Positions 7,701-13,914 of a DNA stretch of 13,914 nucleotides are shown piece by piece (the first letter of the stretch is position 1; each line of letters begins with the position of its first letter). The DNA is from an uncultured Flavobacteriaceae bacterium (GTDB taxonomy: Bacteria; Bacteroidota; Bacteroidia; Flavobacteriales; Flavobacteriaceae). The stretch lies in NCBI GenBank assembly GCA_913051755.1, contig CAJXBR010000018.1, forward strand, positions 1-13,914, read 5' to 3'. Position numbers and translations under genes: made by a program. A model generated the notes under the pieces. The model worked only from the letters and a program-made list of their open reading frames with translations, did no database searches and was not told the origin of the DNA.

Positions 7701-9536
7701 CTAATTTTCTTCATCATTCATCTTCTTTTTGAGATTGGCAAGAGCATCAATATCACCCAAAGTAGAAACTTCCTTTTTGGCAGCTTTCTTCTTTGATTTT
7801 TTTACGATTTCTTTTTCCATCTCCTTATAAACAGCGCTATGGGATAGCACAACGCGCTTATAGTCTTTGTTGAATTCAATTACTTTAAATTCTGCTGACT
7901 CTCCTTTTTTGAGTTTATTTCCATCCTCTTTTTCAAGATGACGATTTGGAACAAAAGCAGTGATATCTTCATTGAGAACGACTGTTGCACCTTTGTCAAC
8001 TAGCTCATGAATAGATGACTCAATTACTGTGCCCTCAGCATACTCATTTTGATACTTATTCCAAGGATTTTCTTGCACTTGCTTGTGACCTAAGCTGAGT
8101 TTTCGACCATCAACGTCTAGTTCTAGTACAACCACTTCTAAATCCTGACCAACAGTGACCACCTCAGATGGGTGCTTTACCTTTTTGGTCCATGACAATT
8201 CAGAAATGTAGATGAGTCCATCGATTCCTTCTTCAAGTTCTACAAATACGCCAAAATTTGTGAAGTTTCTAATCACTCCTTTGTGTTTCGAACCAACAGG
8301 GTATTTAGAGGTTATATCTGTCCATGGGTCTAGCATTAACTGCTTCATTCCCAAAGACATTTTTCTCTCCTCTCGATCAAGAGATAAAATAGAAACCTTA
8401 ACCTCGTCACCAACCTTTACAAAGTCTTGTGCCGAGCGCATATGGGTACTCCATGACATTTCAGAGACATGAACAAGACCCTCAACACCTGGTGCAACTT
8501 CGATAAATGCGCCATAGTCAGCAATGACAGCAACTTTACCATCAATTACATCTCCTTGTTTTAGGTCTCCGCTGAGGCCATCCCAAGGATGCTGACTAAG
8601 TTGTTTTACACCTAATTGGATGCGTGATTTATCATCATCAAAATCAAGGATAACAACATTTAGTTTTTGATCGATTTCTAAAATCTCACCTGGGTGATTG
8701 ATTCGATTCCATGATAAATCTGTGATATGTACAAGTCCATCAACACCACCTAAATCAATAAACACGCCATAAGAGGTGATGTTTTTGACAATTCCTTCAA
8801 GTACCTGCCCTTTTTCAAGCTGAGATATGATTTCTTTCTTTTGCTCTTCAATGTCTGCCTCGATAAGTGCCTTGTGAGATACAACAACATTTTTGAACTC
8901 ATGGTTGATTTTGACAATCTTAAATTCCATGTTTTTATTCACATACTGATCATAATCACGTATTGGTTTCACATCGATTTGAGAACCAGGCAAAAACGCC
9001 TCAATTCCAAACACATCAACTATCATACCCCCTTTGGTACGGCACTTTACAAAGCCTGTTACGACTTCGCCATTGTCATGTGCTTCGTTCACACGATCCC
9101 AGGCTTTTATCACGCGAGCCTTTCGGTGTGATAAAACAAGTTGTCCAGTCTTATCTTCTCTGATGTCAACAATCACTTCAACATTGTCACCAACCTTTAG
9201 ATCGGGGTTGTATCTAAATTCATTTAATGAAATGACACCCTCAGATTTTGCATTGATATCAATAATTGCTTCACGATCAGTCATGTGTGTGACTATACCC
9301 TGAATTACATCTGTATGCTTTGTGTCCACAAAATTTTCATGAACAAGCTTTTCAAATTCTTGATACTTCTTTTGGTCAACAACTTTTGCTGCTTCTTGAT
9401 AAGAAAGCCAATCAAAATTTTCTAAAAATTCTTCTGGAGATTGTTTTATAGACTGATCTTCCGTAGTCTCTTCTATAGTTTCTGAGGTCTCTACGCCTTC
9501 AACTTGAGGCTCCTCGTTTACATGATCATTCGTCAT
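7701..9536 (-). CDS. rpsA: 30S ribosomal protein S1
   Basis: S1 is the large RNA-binding protein of the small ribosomal subunit, which captures and unfolds mRNA. The 611-residue product begins with an acidic tail (residues 1-40) and then has six S1 (OB-fold) repeats at roughly 74-139, 156-223, 241-312, 327-399, 414-486 and 500-567. Repeats 3 to 5 are the most canonical, with segments such as YGVFIDLGGVDGLVHITDLSW, YGAFIEVAPGVEGLVHVSE and FGVFVELEEGIDGLIYISE visible in part. The C-terminus is rich in lysine (KKSKKKAAKK, 579-588) and ends acidic. Six repeats and about 600 residues are normal for Bacteroidota S1. Start ATG 9536 follows an A/T-rich leader without a Shine-Dalgarno sequence. cmk lies upstream on the same strand, a common pairing, but a 159-bp gap with a strong promoter means rpsA can be expressed on its own. 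Confidence 0.97.
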   Translation of the reverse strand: MTNDHVNEEPQVEGVETSETIEETTEDQSIKQSPEEFLENFDWLSYQEAAKVVDQKKYQEFEKLVHENFVDTKHTDVIQGIVTHMTDREAIIDINAKSEGVISLNEFRYNPDLKVGDNVEVIVDIREDKTGQLVLSHRKARVIKAWDRVNEAHDNGEVVTGFVKCRTKGGMIVDVFGIEAFLPGSQIDVKPIRDYDQYVNKNMEFKIVKINHEFKNVVVSHKALIEADIEEQKKEIISQLEKGQVLEGIVKNITSYGVFIDLGGVDGLVHITDLSWNRINHPGEILEIDQKLNVVILDFDDDKSRIQLGVKQLSQHPWDGLSGDLKQGDVIDGKVAVIADYGAFIEVAPGVEGLVHVSEMSWSTHMRSAQDFVKVGDEVKVSILSLDREERKMSLGMKQLMLDPWTDITSKYPVGSKHKGVIRNFTNFGVFVELEEGIDGLIYISELSWTKKVKHPSEVVTVGQDLEVVVLELDVDGRKLSLGHKQVQENPWNKYQNEYAEGTVIESSIHELVDKGATVVLNEDITAFVPNRHLEKEDGNKLKKGESAEFKVIEFNKDYKRVVLSHSAVYKEMEKEIVKKSKKKAAKKEVSTLGDIDALANLKKKMNDEEN

Positions 9537-9644
9537 GATAAATTGTTTTTGTATTCAGTTGCTTTTAGAGAACAAACGCCAAGCAACAAAAGAGGTTCAT
9601 ATGCAACACTAAGGGGTTTTCTCTAATAAACGCTTACCTTAGGG
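9537..9644 (-). other. Predicted 5' leader of rpsA mRNA
   Basis: If transcription begins near 9644, as predicted from the promoter at 9648-9678, the rpsA mRNA has an untranslated leader of about 108 nt. That is much longer than the roughly 11-nt and 24-nt leaders inferred for panB and leuA. The leader contains complementary segments CTAAGG (minus strand, 9642-9637) and CCTTAG (9614-9609), which could form a 6-bp stem with a 22-nt loop close to the 5' end. S1 controls its own translation through its leader in E. coli, so a similar role here is possible, but this is inference. I see no open reading frame in it. Confidence 0.35.
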
Positions 9645-9647
9645 GGG

Positions 9648-9678
9648 CAAAATTAATCCTTTTCAATAGACAAGCAAA
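9648..9678 (-). promoter_or_regulatory. Strong Bacteroidota-type promoter of rpsA
   Basis: On the minus strand TTTG (9678-9675) is followed by exactly 19 bases and then TAATTTTG (9655-9648). Both elements match the Bacteroidota consensus (TTTG at -33, TAnnTTTG at -7) without a mismatch and with good spacing, making this the best promoter in the window. It lies wholly in the cmk-rpsA gap. The bases just downstream, 9647-9642, read CCCCCC, and the predicted start point falls inside this C run. Confidence 0.8.
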
Positions 9679-9695
9679 TATTTGGGCAATAAAAA

Positions 9696-10367
9696 TTAAT
9701 GATTCAGGCTGTCGATTTTGGAAATAGCAACTTCGAGAAGATGGGATAAACCATCCTCATTGTTGGTCAGAATAATCGCATTCTTTGGAATAACTAAAGG
9801 AGAATCAGCTCTGCTAGAATCAATATAATCTCGATTTTTGATATTAGAAGTTACATCTATTATATTAATATCTACATTTTTTTGTGCGAGTTCGGCAAAC
9901 CTTCGTTTAGCTCTTACTTCTATTGATGCTTCAATAAAAAATTTGATGGTTGAATCAGGAAAAACAACACTGCCGATATCTCTTCCATCCATGACAACAT
10001 TTCCTTTCTTTCCAAACTCTCTTTGCTTGGCGACCATATATTTTCTGAACAAAGTCTCTTTTGCTACGATACTGACGTAGTTGGAGACTTCCATCGATCG
10101 TACTTCATTTTCAATGATTTTACCATTGAGCATTACAAAATCATCACCAGAAAAATCAATTTCAATTATTGGCAAATGGGAAACAAGGGTGTTTATATCA
10201 AAGTGGTTTTTGTCGATAAGTTGATGATGTAAAGCATAAAAAGTGAGCGCTCGATACATGGCGCCAGAGTCAATATGCTTAAAGCTGTAATGTTTTGCAA
10301 GCGCTTTCGCCAGAGAACTTTTACCTGTTGATGATGCCCCGTCGATAGATATAATGATGTTCTTCAT
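9696..10367 (-). CDS. cmk: Cytidylate kinase ((d)CMP kinase)
   Basis: Cmk phosphorylates CMP and dCMP with ATP to give CDP and dCDP, feeding CTP pools and DNA precursors. The 223-residue protein has the P-loop DGASSTGKSSLAKALAK (9-25, with K16), the NMP-binding segment HIDSGAMYRA (31-40), the signature VVMDGRDIGSVVFP (124-137), the Arg-rich lid EVRAKRRFAEL (150-160) and DSSRADSPL (183-191). The SSTGKS form of the P-loop is the usual one in Bacteroidota. The start ATG at 10367 touches the porQ stop with no gap (TAG then ATG), so translation may be coupled to porQ. rpsA follows downstream after 159 bp. The gene is intact and of normal length. Confidence 0.96.
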   Translation of the reverse strand: MKNIIISIDGASSTGKSSLAKALAKHYSFKHIDSGAMYRALTFYALHHQLIDKNHFDINTLVSHLPIIEIDFSGDDFVMLNGKIIENEVRSMEVSNYVSIVAKETLFRKYMVAKQREFGKKGNVVMDGRDIGSVVFPDSTIKFFIEASIEVRAKRRFAELAQKNVDINIIDVTSNIKNRDYIDSSRADSPLVIPKNAIILTNNEDGLSHLLEVAISKIDSLNH

Positions 10368-11375
10368 CTAGGGTACAAAGGTAAGACCTAAAAAATTAGT
10401 ATTTCCAGCTGCACTGAAACGAGCATGACTATAATTAAATTTAAATTTTCGTAAATTTATACCAAAACCAAAACTCAAACCAGAAAAACTACGAATTTCA
10501 GAAATTGAAAGTTCTGCAGATCTCAAGAAATTATAACCCAATTGAATCGAGAATGGACGATCTGCAAACAATTCAGCCCCAAATACAAGGTGTCTGACAA
10601 ATTCATCAATAAATGTTGGAGAATTATCAACCAACTCCCCTTCAAAATCAGTTTGTTGTTGGTTAATATTCATATATGCAAGATCCCATCTGTGAAGATA
10701 ATCAAGAGATAAATACCAACGAAGAGGCAAATACTCTAATTGGTTTGAAATACCAAGAGATAAAGAAAATGGGGTGCTTTCTTTAACATTGTCGTAGTTG
10801 GTTAATTGAGAGCCAATATTGCGCGCAACCAGAGCATAGCGATATCTAGACGATTGAGATTCATGATACAAGCCCAAGTCAGCAGTCCAACCTGTAGATT
10901 GATACTCTGCTAGTGCTGAACTTATCAGATTTAATCTTGCACCAACTCGCAAATTTTTGGAACTAATATTATAGGCATATGCAACACCCAAGGAAACTTC
11001 ATTTCCTGAAAATTCACCTATTTTTTTTGCAAAAATATCTCTTTCATCAAATGTTCCATAATGTACAAATCGGGCGTCAACCAAAATTGTATGGGATTCG
11101 TTCAAAACAATTGCAGCAGCGGCTGTACCTCGATTGATCCCTGCAAAATAAGGTTGATAGTTGAACATGATTTGCCCTCGTATTGAATCTGATACCTGGG
11201 CAGGATTTGCTAAACTACTATGGATTGAAGCAGGTGATAACGTTGGCACCCATGTGCCAAGAGACATATGACAAGGACTGGGAAAAAGATCTAGAAACTG
11301 ATATGTTTTTGACCCTCCTACTTGCGCAGTTAATGATACACAAAAAAATAAAACGCCAAAGACAATCAATTTCAT
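10368..11375 (-). CDS. porQ: PorQ-like outer-membrane protein of the type IX secretion system
   Basis: PorQ is an outer-membrane beta-barrel of the type IX secretion system, which moves proteins with a C-terminal sorting domain to the cell surface. In Porphyromonas gingivalis it works in the PorU-PorV-PorQ-PorZ attachment complex. The 335-residue product starts with a signal peptide, MKLIVFGVLFFCVSLTA, probably cut before Q18. The mature start QVGGSKTYQFLDL and the following segments SLGTWVPTLS, SSLANPAQVSDS and INRGTAAAA fit the PorQ pattern. The rest shows alternating polar and aromatic strands typical of a barrel, ending in a strand with terminal FLGLTFVP. No other secretion gene is in the window. 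It lies between lon (29 bp upstream) and cmk (0 bp downstream), an arrangement I recall for other Bacteroidota. The call rests on pattern recognition, since barrel proteins have few invariant residues; another member of the PorV/FadL-like superfamily is the main alternative. Confidence 0.82.
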   Translation of the reverse strand: MKLIVFGVLFFCVSLTAQVGGSKTYQFLDLFPSPCHMSLGTWVPTLSPASIHSSLANPAQVSDSIRGQIMFNYQPYFAGINRGTAAAAIVLNESHTILVDARFVHYGTFDERDIFAKKIGEFSGNEVSLGVAYAYNISSKNLRVGARLNLISSALAEYQSTGWTADLGLYHESQSSRYRYALVARNIGSQLTNYDNVKESTPFSLSLGISNQLEYLPLRWYLSLDYLHRWDLAYMNINQQQTDFEGELVDNSPTFIDEFVRHLVFGAELFADRPFSIQLGYNFLRSAELSISEIRSFSGLSFGFGINLRKFKFNYSHARFSAAGNTNFLGLTFVP

Positions 11376-11404
11376 GTAGACAATAAAACGTATTGGATTG
11401 AAAA

Positions 11405-13861
11405 TTATTTGATTTTACGCAGCTCTTTTGTTGCTTTCTGTGTGGTCAATGCAGAATCAAGTACATCAATCATAGAAGAAACATATTGAAATTGTAAACC
11501 TCGAAGATAGTTTTGATTGATTTCATCCACATCTTTTTTGTTTTCGATACACAAAATGATGGTTTTAATATTTGCACGCTTTGCAGCTAGGATTTTTTCT
11601 TTGATTCCACCCACAGGCAAAACTTTTCCTCTCAATGTAATCTCACCTGACATGGCAATTCTACTTTTCACTTTACGCCCTGTAATGGCAGAAACCAAAG
11701 AAGTCAGCATCGTAATTCCTGCACTAGGTCCATCCTTTGGAGTTGCTCCTTCGGGAACGTGAATGTGATAATTGCTCTTCATCAGTTCCTCGGAATTTGT
11801 GCCCAGTTGATCTGCATAAGATTTGATAAATTCCAAAGCAATTGTGGCAGATTCTTTCATGACTTTACCTAAATTCCCTGTCAGAGACAACTTTCCTGAA
11901 CCCTTGGTCACCAAAGATTCAATAAAAAGAATATCTCCACCCATTTGCGTCCATGCCAGACCTGTCACAACACCTGGAACATCATTGTTTTCATATGAAG
12001 CCTTTGATATCTTTTCGGCACCAAGAATATCTTCAATGTGTTTAGCGTCGACTGAAACCACAAAGGTTTCTTCCATTGCGATGGATTTTGCTCGATTTCG
12101 AATCAACTTAGCAATTGTTTTGTCGAGACCTCGAACACCCGACTCGCGAGTGTACCCAGAAACCATCTTTTTTAGAATTGACTTGCCAATTTTAATGTCA
12201 TTTGTTGTCAGTCCATGTTCTTTAATTTGCTTTGGAACCAAGTATTTTTTCCCTATTGAAATTTTCTCCTCAACTGTATATCCACTCACTTGGATAATTT
12301 CCATTCGATCCAACAAAGCTGGCTGTATGGTAGAGAGTGTATTCGAAGTTGCAATGAATAGAACTTTTGAAAGATCATACCCCAACTCTAAAAAATTGTC
12401 GTAAAACTCACTGTTTTGCTCAGGGTCAAGCACCTCTAGTAGCGCCGACGAAGGGTCGCCACTCGCGCCTAAAGACAGTTTGTCAATTTCATCGAGAACA
12501 AAGACTGGGTTAGATGTGCCTGCCTTCTTTATATTTTGCAAAATTCGACCTGGCATTGCGCCAATGTAAGTTTTCCGATGACCTCTTATTTCTGCTTCAT
12601 CACGCATACCACCAAGAGAGATTCGCACATATTCTCTACCCAATGCCTCTGCGATAGATTTACCCAAAGATGTTTTTCCTACGCCAGGAGGACCAGTCAA
12701 ACATAAAATGGGGGATTTCATATCTTTTCGAAGTTTCAATACTGCCAAAAACTCAATGACTCGCTTTTTTACCTTCTCCAAACCAAAATGATCTCTATCA
12801 AGAATGCGCTGTGCGCGCTTCAAATCAAAATTGTCCTTTGAAAATTTGTCCCACGGCAAATCGAGCAGTAGCTCTAAATAATTTCTTTGAATACCATACT
12901 CTGCGACTTGAGAATTCATTCGTTCAAGCTTTGAAAGTTCTTTCTCAAAATGAGATTTCACTTTTTTACTCCAATTTTTCTCACGAGAACGAATTTTTAT
13001 ATCTGCAACATCCTGATGAGATGAAGAACCTCCCAATTCTTCTTGTATTGCTTTAATCTGTTGATGTAAAAAATACTCTCGTTGTTGCTGGTCTAAATCA
13101 TTGCGCACTTTGGACTGCACTTCGTTTTTCAGCGAAAGCTTTTGAAACTCTACATCCATGTGTTTAAGACAGAGTAAAGCTCGTTTGTGCAGATCGTTGC
13201 TTTCCAAAATCTCTTGTTTGTCAATTGTTGCCATACTCATATTGGAGGAAACAAAATTGACTAAGAAAGAATCACTTTTAATGTTGTTGATTGCAAAAGA
13301 CGCCTCGGAGGGGATATTGGGGCTATCAGTAATAATTTGGAGGGAAAGGTCTTTGATAGAATCAATGACTGCAGCAAATTTTTTGTCTCCTTTTTCAGGT
13401 CGTATGTCTTGCAACTCAGTCACTGTCGCCTTCAAATATGTATGGGATTCTTTAAAATTTTCGATCTGAAATCGCTTTTTCCCTTGCAGAATAATTGTTG
13501 TATTGCCATCAGGCATTTGCAATACGCGAAGAATACGTGCGAGTGTTCCGACCTTATGAAGGTCTTTTTGATCTGGAGATTGGACTTTTGAATCGAGTTG
13601 AGCAACAACCCCAATCAATTTATTTGATGCATTGGCATCTCGAATCAGTTGTATTGACTTGTCACGGGTTGCAGTGATTGGAATCACAACGCCTGGAAAC
13701 AGCACAGTGTTACGCAGTGGTAAGACGGGAATCTCTTCTGGAATAGGCTCTTTCGAAATCGCTTCCTCGTCATCTGTTGTCATCAACGGAATCAACTCCG
13801 CATCGACTTCTAAGTCCTCTAATGATAGATTATCTAATGAAATCAATTTTGTTTTGCTCAT
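11405..13861 (-). CDS. lon: ATP-dependent protease Lon
   Basis: Lon is a cytoplasmic AAA+ serine protease that unfolds and degrades damaged and short-lived regulatory proteins. The 818-residue product has the three parts of LonA in order. The N-terminal substrate-binding domain begins at about residue 44 (IPVLPLRNTVLFPGVVIPI) and continues to about 260, followed by a helical linker. The AAA+ module has Walker A GPPGVGKTS (390-398, K396) and Walker B VFVLDEID (453-460, D457 and E458). The protease domain has serine S713 in PKDGPSAG and lysine K756 in GGIKEK. The 43-residue step from serine to lysine equals that of E. coli Lon (S679, K722). An acidic leader of about 40 residues precedes the N-domain, which explains the length compared with 784 residues in E. 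coli. Start ATG 13861 has no Shine-Dalgarno sequence. It may lead an operon with porQ and cmk. Confidence 0.98.
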   Translation of the reverse strand: MSKTKLISLDNLSLEDLEVDAELIPLMTTDDEEAISKEPIPEEIPVLPLRNTVLFPGVVIPITATRDKSIQLIRDANASNKLIGVVAQLDSKVQSPDQKDLHKVGTLARILRVLQMPDGNTTIILQGKKRFQIENFKESHTYLKATVTELQDIRPEKGDKKFAAVIDSIKDLSLQIITDSPNIPSEASFAINNIKSDSFLVNFVSSNMSMATIDKQEILESNDLHKRALLCLKHMDVEFQKLSLKNEVQSKVRNDLDQQQREYFLHQQIKAIQEELGGSSSHQDVADIKIRSREKNWSKKVKSHFEKELSKLERMNSQVAEYGIQRNYLELLLDLPWDKFSKDNFDLKRAQRILDRDHFGLEKVKKRVIEFLAVLKLRKDMKSPILCLTGPPGVGKTSLGKSIAEALGREYVRISLGGMRDEAEIRGHRKTYIGAMPGRILQNIKKAGTSNPVFVLDEIDKLSLGASGDPSSALLEVLDPEQNSEFYDNFLELGYDLSKVLFIATSNTLSTIQPALLDRMEIIQVSGYTVEEKISIGKKYLVPKQIKEHGLTTNDIKIGKSILKKMVSGYTRESGVRGLDKTIAKLIRNRAKSIAMEETFVVSVDAKHIEDILGAEKISKASYENNDVPGVVTGLAWTQMGGDILFIESLVTKGSGKLSLTGNLGKVMKESATIALEFIKSYADQLGTNSEELMKSNYHIHVPEGATPKDGPSAGITMLTSLVSAITGRKVKSRIAMSGEITLRGKVLPVGGIKEKILAAKRANIKTIILCIENKKDVDEINQNYLRGLQFQYVSSMIDVLDSALTTQKATKELRKIK

Positions 13862-13914
13862 AGATTATGTCATTTTGTCGCGTTTTAGCTGCTACACACT
13901 TTTTTTGTCAGGTG
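13862..13914 (-). promoter_or_regulatory. Upstream region of lon, cut by the window edge, with TGACA-type half-sites
   Basis: Only 53 bp upstream of lon are present. On the minus strand they contain CTGACA (13911-13906), CGACA (13880-13876) and TGACA (13872-13868). The first equals the CTGACA within each half of the dnaK-panB palindrome. No TAnnTTTG element is visible, so the promoter lies further upstream, beyond the window, or is of another type. A shared control of lon and dnaK is an attractive but unproven reading; single 6-bp matches occur by chance several times in a window of this size. Confidence 0.3.

Noticed and set aside
8841..9303. Three overlapping plus-strand frames within rpsA
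   Set aside because: They overlap one another and lie antisense to conserved S1 repeats.
11376..11404. Separate porQ promoter (TACGTTTT at 11392-11385 on the minus strand)
   Set aside because: It differs from TAnnTTTG at the last base and has no TTTG about 19 bp upstream; the 29-bp gap is better explained by co-transcription with lon.
11823..12404. A 193-codon open frame on the plus strand inside lon
   Set aside because: It lies wholly antisense to the AAA+ and protease parts of lon, whose protein sequence is intact and conserved. The translation has no recognisable domain.

Overview
The window looks like ordinary chromosomal sequence from a low-GC member of the Bacteroidota, probably a marine flavobacterium-like lineage. 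The evidence is a PorQ-type protein of the type IX secretion system (found only in this phylum), several exact copies of the Bacteroidota -7 promoter element TAnnTTTG, almost no Shine-Dalgarno sequences before the start codons, and a large helical protein of a family I know only from this phylum. The lineage below phylum level is inference. I see no insertion sequence, prophage, CRISPR array, tRNA or rRNA, and no convincing novel multi-gene system. The most unusual signals are in the intergenic regions.

Layout, left to right. Positions 1-189 (minus) hold the first 63 codons of dnaK, cut by the window edge. A 113-bp divergent intergenic region with a perfect 17-bp palindrome and a second nested set of inverted repeats separates it from panB (ketopantoate formation). 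panB is followed without any gap by an RluA-type pseudouridine synthase that starts on TTG. A convergent 514-residue helical protein of unknown function overlaps the end of the synthase gene by 12 bp. A divergent AT-rich region then leads into a compact leuA-leuC-leuD-leuB operon (3452-7648), which ends in a clear bidirectional terminator at 7649-7670.

The rest of the window is on the minus strand and reads, in transcription order, lon - porQ - cmk - rpsA. lon, porQ and cmk are tightly packed (gaps of 29 and 0 bp) and may be co-transcribed. rpsA follows a 159-bp gap that contains a textbook promoter (TTTG-N19-TAATTTTG), so it has its own start and a leader of about 108 nt.

Together the genes cover protein quality control (DnaK, Lon), coenzyme A and leucine synthesis (PanB, LeuABCD), RNA modification and translation (RluA-type enzyme, ribosomal protein S1), pyrimidine nucleotide supply (Cmk) and protein export to the cell surface (PorQ). 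All complete genes appear intact with their catalytic residues. No intergenic stretch exceeds 300 bases.
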